Source: Casuarina equisetifolia (Eukaryota; Streptophyta; Magnoliopsida; Fagales; Casuarinaceae). Taken from it: 64,000 nucleotides of DNA. Positions 1 through 10,602 of the stretch are shown here, one piece after another; position 1 is the first letter of the stretch, and the number at the start of each line of letters is the position of its first letter. Location of the stretch: the NCBI GenBank assembly GCA_028551475.1, contig CM052358.1, forward strand, positions 2,854,501-2,918,500. The letters run 5' to 3'. Position numbers and translations under genes: made by a program. Under the pieces are notes generated by a model. It searched no databases. It saw only the letters and a program-made list of their open reading frames with translations, and had not been told where the DNA came from.

Positions 1-1081
1 TGGACCAATTATCAAGGCCAACAGTAAAGGGGTTTCTTATAAAACTTGGGAAAGTCAAAAGATAAAGGACAAAAGAAATTAAAAAGGAAAAAGAAAAGGA
101 AAAGGAAAACCGGGAAAAGGGTTTGTATATTTTGGAAGGGGGGCCAGCTACGGGTTTGCTTTAGCATAGTGGAATCATATCAGGAAATTTCAGTGGAGCA
201 AGTCTTGAGGCTGTAAAAAGCAATGCCAACTTTAAATAAGATGGGTTTGCCTGATACTTCCACATTCTACAACTGTAGGTCACTCAAATGGCTCTGTAAA
301 TCGAAGCGTCATGGCTGGCGGACCAGGTCAGGGATCAACACAGATGATTCAATCCACAGGCGAAATAGAAAAATGAAAAGGGAAAGGGGAAAGGGAAAGG
401 AAAAGGATATTCCCTTCGGGGAGTAGGAAAATAAACTATGTATCAAGAATAATCCTCCATCCAAAAACTGAAGTTCTTGAAGTACTTGAAGTACTTGAAG
501 TACTTGTGTTCTGAACAAATTAAAGGAGAAATTAAAGTAGCTTTCTGAAAGATGCAGTTGAACCTTTTGCATCAGAATGAATCTCTAATTGTTGGAGAGA
601 ACCTAATGGCGCATTGCAGGAAGGTTTCATTGGAAAATTAGTAAAGAAATATCAGTTTTCAGGGGAAAAAAAAAAAAAAAAAAGAAATTCCCATTATCTC
701 CGTTGAAAACCAACTTTGTCTTGAATTTGTAGAGGTGATGGATCGACTAGACAAAGAGTTCATAAATCTCTTATTGTATTTCACAAATATAATACAAAAT
801 TTCAGAAGGAAAATTAGACTAGGATTAGTTTGGAAACACCCCCATGTCTCTCACTATATAATTTTTTTTTCTTTTTGCGGTGCTTCCATGATTACATGCA
901 TCATGGTTACAGGTTTCTTCAACAACAGACAGGGAAGATTCAGGAAATGAAAACGGTAACTTCATGCAGTTTTTTTTATTGTGATATCGACAAGAAAAAC
1001 ACATAGGACGTTGCAAATCTAGCCGAAACAATGATGACAAAGCTTTTCTACTCCAACTTCCGGGAAGGATAGAGCGAACCC
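1..1081. other. 3' flank of the DUF761 gene, no gene seen
   Basis: No coding region can be supported here; the short open frames are low-complexity (A/G-rich near 60-120 and 360-415) and resemble no family I know. The part next to 1081 must hold the 3' untranslated region of the minus-strand DUF761 gene. It contains a short 9-bp tandem repeat (listed separately) and an A-tract near 667-683. Confidence 0.6.
471..506. repeat. 9-bp tandem repeat, four units
   Basis: The unit AAGTACTTG occurs three times in a row (480-506), preceded by one diverged unit AAGTTCTTG (471-479). It lies outside any gene and is read directly from the sequence. Confidence 0.9.
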
Positions 1082-1624
1082 TCAGTTTTGCTGCCTCAAC
1101 TCCCTGTAAAACCTCTGTATGAACTCCTCGGCGGCCTTGTCGACGTGGGGATCCGCCTCGGCGTCCCTCAGGGGGAACGGCGAGTCTGTTATCCTGAGCT
1201 GCCTCACCATGGGGCTCCGCCCGAACCCGGGCAGAGCGGGGGAGGCCTCGACCACGGCCTCATTGTTCATCATCTCCATGAGCACAGCCTTAACGGCTTT
1301 CACAGTCGCCGCGTCGTCCTCGAGGGTAGCAGGCGAGTGGGCGCACCCAAAGAAGTGGCTGTGGTGGCGGTGCTTGTTGCTGATATGGAAAGCGTAGTTG
1401 GGGGTGTTGCTGCAGCTGAACTCGTAATCCCGCGGCGCCGAGGACATGTGGTGGTGGCTATGGTGGAACATGAGGTTGCTGATAGCTTTTCCGGCGATCT
1501 TGCCACGCTTCATCATCATGTTGAGGTCGAGTATTAGCTTTCTCTTTGAAATCCCTTTTCTCAACATGAAAAAAGCGACACGTACGATGCTCCATATTCT
1601 CTTAGCTATCACGTTGGGTTCCAT
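1082..1624 (-). CDS. DUF761 domain protein (Avr9/Cf-9 rapidly elicited-like)
   Basis: Single-exon protein of 180 residues starting MEPNVIAKRIWSIVRVAFFM. The C-terminus carries the DUF761 signature VDKAAEEFIQRFYRELRQQN at the very end, where this family keeps it. The N-terminus has a hydrophobic/basic stretch (about residues 8-35) and the middle is His- and Ser-rich. The frame stays open upstream to 1786, but that part translates the CT/GA microsatellite as a Leu-Ser repeat, so the ATG at 1624 is chosen; it also gives the usual family length. Members are small plant proteins of unproven biochemical role; some are induced by wounding or elicitors (Avr9/Cf-9 rapidly elicited genes). The TATA-like box at 1770-1777 and the microsatellite fit a GA-rich 5' leader. 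Codon use is GC-rich compared with the surrounding DNA, as expected of a real coding exon. The assignment is firm; the function is unknown. Confidence 0.9.
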   Translation of the reverse strand: MEPNVIAKRIWSIVRVAFFMLRKGISKRKLILDLNMMMKRGKIAGKAISNLMFHHSHHHMSSAPRDYEFSCSNTPNYAFHISNKHRHHSHFFGCAHSPATLEDDAATVKAVKAVLMEMMNNEAVVEASPALPGFGRSPMVRQLRITDSPFPLRDAEADPHVDKAAEEFIQRFYRELRQQN

Positions 1625-1661
1625 TTCTATAGTAAGATGTCTTTTCCTTCCTTTTTCTTTT

Positions 1662-1663
<2 letters not shown>

Positions 1664-1712
<49 letters not shown>
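1664..1712. repeat. (GA)n microsatellite in the DUF761 5' leader
   Basis: About 24 uninterrupted GA dinucleotides on the plus strand, reading as CT on the sense strand of the gene, 40-90 bases upstream of its start codon. CT/GA tracts are common in plant 5' leaders and can bind BBR/BPC GAGA-binding factors; that role is inference. Confidence 0.95.
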
Positions 1713-1714
<2 letters not shown>

Positions 1715-1769
1715 AGAGAGAGAAAGGAGAGGATTTGAAGTGTGAGAGAAGATGGAGAAGGGGAGGGGG

Positions 1770-1777
1770 TATTTAAA
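1770..1777 (-). promoter_or_regulatory. TATA-box candidate for the DUF761 gene
   Basis: On the minus strand this reads TTTAAATA, about 150 bases upstream of the ATG at 1624. A transcription start about 30 bases downstream would leave a leader of roughly 115 bases including the CT tract. This is based on position and motif only. Confidence 0.4.
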
Positions 1778-1786
1778 GGAGACCAT

Positions 1787-3296
1787 AGGGGTGGAAGAGA
1801 GAATTAGGTTTGGGTTTTTAACTTTGCACTAGAACGACCAGTGGGTGCGCAGATATTTGTGTTTATTTAATAATTGCTCTGGGCATTATTGACGGTGGGA
1901 GCAGCTCGTGGATATCATGGAATTTCTGCGCTTCGATAAAAGTCGAACAGTAACGACACGATTACTTAACGACGACGCTCATAGACAGTCCCAATCCTGG
2001 CTGCCTAAGATAACAATATGGTTCAAAGATAGAATTCATGTTTGATATTGTTACAGCGTGGATCTTTAGTCACACATTACGTACGTGTGTCTAATTAGGC
2101 GTAGATATTGTTCTTCTATGTCACGAGTATGGTATTACAGTTTAAGTTCTTTCTTAATATCTTATAAATATAAATAGACCCAGCATTTACATAAAAAAGG
2201 ACACCATGAAATGATCTATGGCGAACCATTATGGAGAGATGTCATATTATAGTGTGAATATTTAGTTAAATATGAGTGTATTTTTTTTTACCTTATAAAT
2301 TGACTTTTGAGATGCAAATGAACTTCTTAATATATATTCACGTAGTCATATTTTGTTGTTAGAAAACTTATTTTTACTTTAAAATTAACTTATAACAGTA
2401 CTAAATAATTTAAATATAAAAAATACAACACATATCAATATATTGACAATACAAGAGAAAAGTTAGATTTGAATACATCTTTTCAACTCCAACGTGCGCA
2501 TGATTTTTTTTTTTTTTTGTCAAATACATTGTTGGATTTATTAACCAATGTAATTTCTTAAAGGCAAGCAGCCATGTGTAAACTTTTAAAATCTATAACC
2601 TCATAATTCATCAAAGTCTAAATCTTCTGCTTTCTAGACTTCCATCTACATCCCAATAAATGGGATTAACTAAACGCATAAGTTCTCAATGTGCTTAATC
2701 CTCAAGAGGATAATATCTGGCATTGAATTTATATCCTCAATATGGTTTTGCTTGCTTCTAACTTTGTTTTTTTCCTTTAAGTTATTGTAGCTTTCCAAAA
2801 TTGCTAGTCTTAATAGCACGTCTCCAAACAAAATTACATAATTTACAGTATTTTCTATCTTATCAACATATAGCTAAATATAGATAATAAAAAATCAAAT
2901 AAATTTGTTGACTTTTGAAACTCTATTATTTCTCTTGAATCTCATCTACATTCAGAGTGGATTTTTAGAGTCTCAAATGAATTAAATAGCTGAAAAGAAG
3001 AGTTGCTATTTCAACTCTCTACCTCTTGTTTGGAGTGATATATCATAATAAATGCTTATAGGATGATAATTTCCTAATCTAATCTAAAATTGACGCATAA
3101 AAATTGAAGAGATCTACTTGAACCTAAAAGTTCAAAGAGATATTTGGAAGAACAAAACTTCCAGGCATGTTTCTTCAAGTACTACTTCCAAAGTCCAAGT
3201 TTCAAGATGTTATGATTATGCCCCAACATTTTGTCGCAAAATTTACAACATATTCAAAAGAGGGGTTGTGATTTCAGTTCCAACTTTTAATGCATG
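1787..3296. other. AT-rich intergenic region, no gene seen
   Basis: Lies between the divergent 5' end of the DUF761 gene and the 3' end of the SHH1-like gene. It should hold the DUF761 promoter (1787 to about 2100) and, near 3296, the 3' untranslated region of the neighbour. The rest is AT-rich with frequent stops on all frames. I see no RNA gene, element ends or conserved coding piece. Confidence 0.5.
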
Positions 3297-6200
3297 TTAA
3301 AAAGGAAACTTGGCCCCTGCATTTATATCAATCGTGGGCAGCGAATCATATTGTTTAGGCTCTGGTTGGATATCAAAACCTTTCCCAGAATATTGCATAG
3401 GCCTGCAACATATCCTCCCAAGATGAACTTTTTCCTGGTATAAAGCACACGAAAGAGAAGAGACGGCATTAATGCCTACAATTGTCAAACAACCATGATT
3501 CTAAAGAGAAATGATCATATAAGAAAAGCATTTTGAATGGTTCAAACACACACATAAACGCATGCTGCATCCATGATTAGAGAGAGGCTAAAAGATAAGC
3601 AGTTTTTGCTGTAATGTACCTCAGAGTTATCGTGCTCATAGCGGACGACAAAGACGCACCTGCAAGCCCTTTTGCCATGTAGCATCCTCTGGACTTCCAC
3701 GACATAAGCATCACAGTAAACTGCATGATCTTCTCTTTCCTGCAAGTAGGACAGTGAGGTCAAAAGATAAGATGAGATGACCCATTGTTATCTTCGCATG
3801 TAAATCATGAATGAACTGACAGTTGATTGTTGAAGACAATTCAAATTCAAGAAATCATCATGTAAAAGGCATCATGCTTGTCTTCATGCCTAGGACCCTA
3901 GTTATGATTTTGTTATGGAAGTGTTTGCCAATCAGACAAGGTTACGGTGTTGTTATTTCACAAGATCACGAATGAACTGACAGAAGATTGCTCTAGACGT
4001 TTCAAATTCAAGATATCATGATGTAAAAGGCATCATGTTTATCTGCATGCTTAGAACCATGATTGTTTTCTAGTTGTTCGTCTAATTGGACTTGCATAAT
4101 GCGGAAACAAGAAACAAAGGAAAGGTCACCTGGAAGCAAAGGACAGGATCTCCAACCTTCACCCTCAGGCACTCTGATGATTCTAGAGGAATAGATCGCT
4201 CCCGCACTGCCCTTTTTACATTCACCCACTCGTCCTCCTCATTACCAAAGCCAGAATATCGTACACGAACTTCCTACAACATATAACAGGATTCCCCATT
4301 TTTACATGGGCTGGACAAATATTATGCCGAAAGTTCTTTCATTGGCAGACAGTATCACATAGTGCACCATATAAATGCACGTAAGGGGTTAGAGGAGATT
4401 GCCGTTGTGAGGAAAAGTAAATCTAGCATAAAACACCAGTTCAGCAAGAGTTCCTCGTTGCACAATAGAGTATGCTCATCAGCTAGGGGTTCGCAGAGTG
4501 AAGCAGCTCTTTAATATCATCTTCTTATCCGAAGAAATTGAGCGTGTGAGTAGCAACAAATAAACTAAATAAATAAATAAAAATTCATCAATGGTTTCCT
4601 TAACATCAATCTTCTGTTGCCAACAATATTATATTTAATCTTTAGGATGTACCAAAAGCAGTATAAGTGACCCTGACAATAGATTTCCATTTCCTAGAGG
4701 TAGTCACCATTCTTCTGCACCAGTAAGGGCAACTTATCTACATCAGCTACTTAGGCACACAATTTTTATTCTCAGACTTGAAAGAGACGCCACTTAGGCT
4801 CAATGCAGTGAAAATCAAAGCTTGAAACTGCACGAATCTAAATCATATCTGTGTTCTGCTCATTCACATCGCTGAAACTCAAAGCTGGTAAAAGCACTAA
4901 TAAGAGTCCAATCAAGCTCTTATTTGAAACAACTGAAGCATATGCCATTCGTGAAGCGTATTTATGTAACAAACATCACTAATTTGTTCTTGAAGCACCA
5001 AGTGAAATAACCCAAGCATATTGTCACAAGTTTAGATTCCAACTCCAACGGTTAACCAATGAGATCTCCTCGCACCTATCCCATGTGGGACAAATGCCAC
5101 CACTCTCCTCATGGTAATTGGGCTGGGCCTCCCAATTCCAGAAGGCCCCTGACAATATGCTATTTGTGAAGAATATTACTGAGAAAAACCACAAAAGGGA
5201 CTTGTTTAATCTAGCATATTTAGTCACAGAAGAGTTATATTATTTTTCCCTTCATAGATACTAGTAAACAAAAAGACAACGTTAAGAAAATTGTAACTAC
5301 ACCAAAAGTATGTAACACTAAGGATGACAAATCTTACAAGTTCGCCCGTACCGACAACTCTGTAACTGAGGAAGGAAGCAACATCATACCTGAAAAGCCA
5401 AGAAATGTTAGCCATGGTTACCTCAAAAGCACATTAGAATACTCAGAACAGATGGTATATATTTAGAAATCAATCTCTGTCCTGGCTATAGAAGTGCCTA
5501 CAAGAGCTCCCAAGATACATGGAATTTCTATAATAGTATCGTGGAACTGGTATTCTATGAAACTATCTTCGAAGATCTGCTGGTCTATTGAAAACTTTCA
5601 ATGTCACGCATTAAGTATGATAAGTGATGTTCTTTAACTCCAAGCTAGATGAGGAAGAATGGTTATAATTCAAAGCAACCAAGGTCAAGGCTGGTAACAT
5701 TTAAGACCATATAGCTTACTAGCATACGAATAAGCTAGCATGCAAACAAATGATATTGTAATGAAGATTGATTGAGGACATTAAACAAGAAATATAGAAC
5801 TTAATTGAGCGTACAACAAATTGTCAGTAAAAATACAGATTCATAATATTCTTAATATAATAGTCTAATTCACTGATAATTTTATGGTGACATAGTACTT
5901 TCCATAGTTTCTTGCAATTTTGAAATGTTCTTAGAGGTAAAAACTAAGCAGCAAGGTTGCTGCTTAGCGGAGACTTCAAGACAACTGTTTAATTGTTAAG
6001 GAAGTCTAGCTTACCATGGACAATACACCCACTTTTCAAGAATAAAAAATCTTGACTCTGCAAACACAGTTCATAAGATTAACATTCTTAAAGCACGGTA
6101 TTAATGGCTTCCTTCACATAGTCATATTTTTAGGTTGCTTGAAAAATACTTTCTAGCATATATCCTATTTATTTTGTCCAATAAATGGCAAGAGCTCCTA

Positions 6201-9200
6201 TATGCCATCAAATTGGGATGACAAAACCCAATGCAACCTCTACACCCAACCATAAGGGTTTGATGATTTCAAGTTTAGAGGAAAAAAGAAGGAAAAATTT
6301 CAAACTTTAAACCAAGTCAGTATACATCTCAAAACTTTAATATAACTAACTTGTGTTGTATTCTAGTCAATGAACTGGATATATTGATCTTTTGTGATTT
6401 ACTTGTAACCAGATCGGACAATCATAACATGCCCAGAACACAAAAAAGCCATACCTGCATTCCATACACAAGTGGTAAATGATGGCACAATAAATGATCC
6501 AGAACCATGTCATTACAAACAAAATTCATACTCTAATAGCCAAGGTCATAGCCTTTTTTAGTAATTGAGTTCTTATACCAAAAAAGGGGGCATAGTAAAT
6601 TTACAAACTCATCCCTAGAAACATAGGAGTTTCAATATATAAAAGATTTAAATGCTGCAAAGAAGAGGGAGAAAATTGCTGATAAGCATACATACTATCT
6701 AACTATAAGCGCTTGACATTACCAATTAATAGATGCATTCTCACCATGCATTATCTTTAGATGATTTAGCTTCAAATGCCAGCTCTGAAATATCTGTGAT
6801 GCTTTTATCTGTATCAAAATTGTTATTGTGAAATAGTCAGAATACTTAAAACAAGCAAAAGAGTTTATTACGAAAGAAAGAAATGATACCATACTCACAG
6901 TTAATTAACAGGGGAGTGGAGTAGATATTGATTTTAGTACATATAAAAGACACCAGAAAATGAATTTAAGGAATTAGTTGCAATTAAAGGAACATTGATT
7001 TACGGGATCACATACCTAAAATTGTGGGTTACATGATAAACTAGGACTTAGATGGTAGCCTAAAGTGAACTTGGAGAGCTTTTTCTACCAACATGGACTG
7101 TAGTCCCAAGACTCCACTCTAAGAAATATGCAAAAGTATGCAAGCAACCGCAAAAAAGAAAACTTTCCAGTATTAGCCTTTAAGCAACCCCACCTTAATA
7201 TGGCAAGCCTGAACCAACATCATATTGAGGCTTTGGACAAGCTTTAAGCAGATGAGTATTTTTAGGAGTTTCATTAGATCAAAATATTCAGAGTCATGAT
7301 TTTTCTGTTAGTCTTTTTCTCTTTATTATGAATATGGTACCATGATATCACAAAAAAAAATCTTGACTAGCGGCAAGTGTTCTTGATATTATACAGCAAG
7401 TAAAATAAACCAATACACACTTTTGTAATAAATCAGAATTTTTTTTCCCAAAAATTTATTCATTTGGAATCCATATATGAACACTGCATTTAAACTCTCG
7501 CAGAACAAGTAATAAACAGAATATAGTCATGAATATCTTGTCAATAGTTCCATCCATGCTGACAAACAGAGTTCACCTTTAGGTCTTGCACAACTCTCAG
7601 GTGCACTGCTTGAAATGGGTGCATCTGAAGAATCAACAAATAATTGCAGGGCCCCAGTTGAGGAATTGAGTCTAGCTTGCAACCGCTCTTTTCTATCCTG
7701 GAACCAAGTTTGCACCTACAACACAATTTTATTTTTATTTTTTTAAGTCACGTTACATTATTTCAAAACAAAGAAAACAACACAGTTTGGAAGTGAAAAA
7801 AATAGAAAAACCTGTTCCCATGGTATGGCCAAGTTTCCAGCACGGCTTGCTGAAGAACTGCAATAACAAAGGAGCAAAGGAAGAAAAATATATGGAATGA
7901 TGGTTAGTCAAACCCGGTTATAAGGAAGCTTCTAATTTGTTTTGAAATTTAGAAATGGTTCCATTCACTTAAATCATTGCCAAGATATGAGTGAAGTAGG
8001 CTTCACCTAAAACTAGTTGCAATATCTTGGCAAAACTCCTGACTCACTGATTGTTCTCCAATCTCCTTAAATATATTCTCCAGCTGCCTAATCTGGAAAA
8101 GAACACAACATAACAATTGGTATAGAAGTTAGAAAAAATATAGAGCAGCAAGTTGGCAAATTTTATGTAAGATGCAAGTTAAAAGAACAAACCCGACTCA
8201 TCTATTGGGGTTCACTAATCTATATTCAAGCTACAAAATATGATCCAATTTGTTGTAATTGGTTGGTTAACATGTTGGTTAAACGTATCCTGAAACATGG
8301 AAAAAAATCATTGACTTATCAAATTATCTAACGAGCTATGATGCTCACTAATTTGCATATAAGCTAAGGTTGCCATATTTCGCTGAAAAAATGAAGGGCC
8401 ATGCAGAAACTATTTCTGCAGATATCTCAACATGCTTAGGCAATGTCGCAGGCACTTTTGAAGAAGACAGTTCCTAACCACGCCACAATTCTCCACCAGT
8501 TTCCCATCTGGAAGCGGTAGTAACCTAACAGTATGCATAAGAAGCGAGAGGATCCTCTCTGGTGCTTTTGTCCACATCAGATGTCCACTTTCTTTTGTTT
8601 CTTACATGCACATTTTTCCTCTTATATTTTTCCATTTAGAGTTGAAAATGAATTAAAATCATCAAAACAACAGCTGCAACCTCGATATGATCAAGCATCG
8701 GAGCAAACTCTGAACATTAGCCAACACCCCAAGAAAAAATCAAAATCAGAAAAACGATCTTCAGTAAAGTTTTCGAATATGCTTGAAAAATATCAGAACA
8801 ATACTAGATATCCAATTTCGGTAGCCATGCATACACAGAGCTGAGATATTCAACATGAATAAACAAACCAAAGTAAAACCCACAAGCACCACATTCAAAT
8901 GCAAACCTTCATTGAACAATTTGAACCAGCGAAGAAAGGAGCTAAACAATAAGCGAGACCCAAGCCGTCAAATGTCCCGCAAATAAACCAGCGAAAGTAC
9001 CGACCCACATAGGCATACCCAAAGAAGTAGATGACTTACCTCAGCTAGACTGAATTCAGAAGGAAAATCCTCGGGATCTCGTCGTCCGAACTCGTCCATT
9101 GCCGAGTGACTGTCGAGTAACGGGAAAACGACGGATACAGAGGAATCCGGCGAGGGCGTTGGCTTCCGCTTTTCCTCTACGACAGAGGTGGTGGATGGGT

Positions 9201-9213
9201 TTTCAGTGACCAC
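3297..9213 (-). CDS. SHH1: SAWADEE homeodomain protein (SHH1/DTF1-like)
   Basis: Nine coding exons join in frame to 320 residues: 9040-9213, 8007-8092, 7812-7857, 7577-7715, 6745-6808, 5338-5389, 4130-4273, 3620-3739, 3297-3434. All junctions are GT-AG. Residues about 53-115 form a homeodomain whose third helix reads [13 protein letters not shown]. Residues about 158-290 form a SAWADEE domain, including [20 protein letters not shown] (168-187), [17 protein letters not shown] and [20 protein letters not shown]256, C261, C263 and C284/C285 are candidate zinc ligands. SHH1 of Arabidopsis reads unmethylated H3K4 together with methylated H3K9 through its tandem-Tudor-like SAWADEE fold and recruits Pol IV for 24-nt siRNA production in RNA-directed DNA methylation. 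The first ATG (9213) is used; an in-frame ATG at 9099 would give 282 residues, closer to the usual length, so the first 38 residues are uncertain. The homeodomain has Asp where the near-invariant Asn51 is expected. Confidence 0.9.
3804..4075. repeat. ~110-bp direct duplication inside an SHH1 intron
   Basis: Two similar stretches, about 3804-3914 and 3965-4075, share ATGAACTGACAG, TTTCAAATTCAAG/ATTCAAATTCAAG and CATGATGTAAAAGGCATCATG-like cores in the same order. Both lie in the intron between the seventh and eighth coding exons (3740-4129). The divergence suggests an old local duplication; no coding consequence. Confidence 0.75.
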
Positions 9214-10602
9214 TCAGAATCTGACACACTAGCACAAGTAAGCTCGTCTTTAAATTCTAGAAAATTTATTTATCTTTTTAAAAAACGATCTAAAGTAACA
9301 TATCTTTGATTTTATTTAAGAACAATATAAGACACTCACTATTTTTAACATGTTACATTACAGTGAATATATAAAACACCTCTGACAAACATTGGTATAT
9401 GTTGTAGATGAGGGTTATAACGGTGATGTAGTTAACAAGCATGCTAGCATTATTGCAAAAAACACCCCTAAAAGAGTCACAACAGTTGGTATTAAAAATG
9501 GTGGTATGTGAGAACATGTGATGGAATTTTATCACATATTAGTATTATGTACTCTAATTAATAATTTAAGCTTTTATAATAATAATGTCTAAAAGTTATA
9601 ATAACTAGTATTCAAGTTAGTCATATGTTCAACTTTTTTCATTCACAAGTTTATTTATGTGGATTGTTGGTATTTATTGTTAAAAAAAAAAATAATATTA
9701 TTCAAATAACATGAGGAGAAATTGGAAACTATTAAACTAATTATTCACTTTTTTTTTTATTTTTTTTTCAACTTGGTATTTTTATCCTTTTTGTTGCAAA
9801 AGAAAGTTTGAACAATTGTCGACATACCTGAAAAGTAAAAGTCACCGGTTGCCTTTATTTTTTTCTTTTTCTTTTTCTTTTTCTGCCTGATTCGTCCACT
9901 TGTCACCCATTTTTTTCACAACCTTAACTCCAAGATCAATCTCAAAAGCAATACCGTAATTATTGTTCGACAAATTAGGATTGCTGTGTAGCATCAAGGT
10001 TTGATTTAAACTGTTTTTGTTGTTTATGTGTACCGTAATTATGGTTTGACAAATTAGGACTGCTGTGTTGCATTAAGGTTTGATTAATACTGTTTTTCCT
10101 GTTTAGGTGCACGTTGGTAATCATTTTGTCCCTAATGGAATAGGGAACTTGGGTATCATTTGATGGGATTCTTACATACTTTGTTAGATGCTTGATTATG
10201 GTTGTCCTTAGATCACAACGATGATGTCAACAAGAGAAAAGAATTATCTTGATGATGCTTGTGAGTAACTTTTGATAAACAATACATGCATTTTTAATGT
10301 AATATTAAAACTGAAGTTCAGAAAATAGTACATTTATTTGTAATTCATATAGATAAACAATTTGAAAAAGAATGTACTGTACATGTTATATTATTTTACA
10401 TTATTTAACTATTATTTTTATAAATCAGTTTAAATAAAAAATAAACTTCTTTACACTTTGCTTATTGTCTAATTTGTTGGCTGCGAATTCCTCTTCAAAT
10501 AACATTCTCCCCTTTAGGCAGGTTATATTTCCTAGCCAATATTGTGCAACAAAAGAGAAATATGATACAGAGTTCTCATTCATTGATGGAAAGATGACAA
10601 CC
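9214..10602. other. Intergenic region between SHH1-like and dioxygenase-like genes
   Basis: AT-rich, with no supported gene. The part next to 9214 must carry the SHH1 promoter; the part next to 10602 carries the 3' untranslated region of the dioxygenase-like gene. It contains a (CTTTTT)n-like tract at about 9859-9883 and a 79-bp tandem duplication at 9952-10109. Confidence 0.55.
9952..10109. repeat. 79-bp tandem duplication, two copies
   Basis: Copy 1 (9952-10030) and copy 2 (10031-10109) abut exactly. Both start TACCGTAATTAT and run through GACAAATTAGGA, TGCTGTGT, AAGGTTTGATT and ACTGTTTTT with only scattered substitutions. The equal length and direct abutment indicate a fairly recent tandem duplication in non-coding DNA. 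Confidence 0.9.

Noticed and set aside
1088..1537. 149-codon plus-strand open frame
   Set aside because: It is the antisense shadow of the GC-rich DUF761 exon and has no recognisable domain.
1625..1786. N-terminal extension of the DUF761 protein to 234 residues
   Set aside because: The extension translates the CT microsatellite as a long Leu-Ser repeat and has no family counterpart; the ATG at 1624 gives the normal length.
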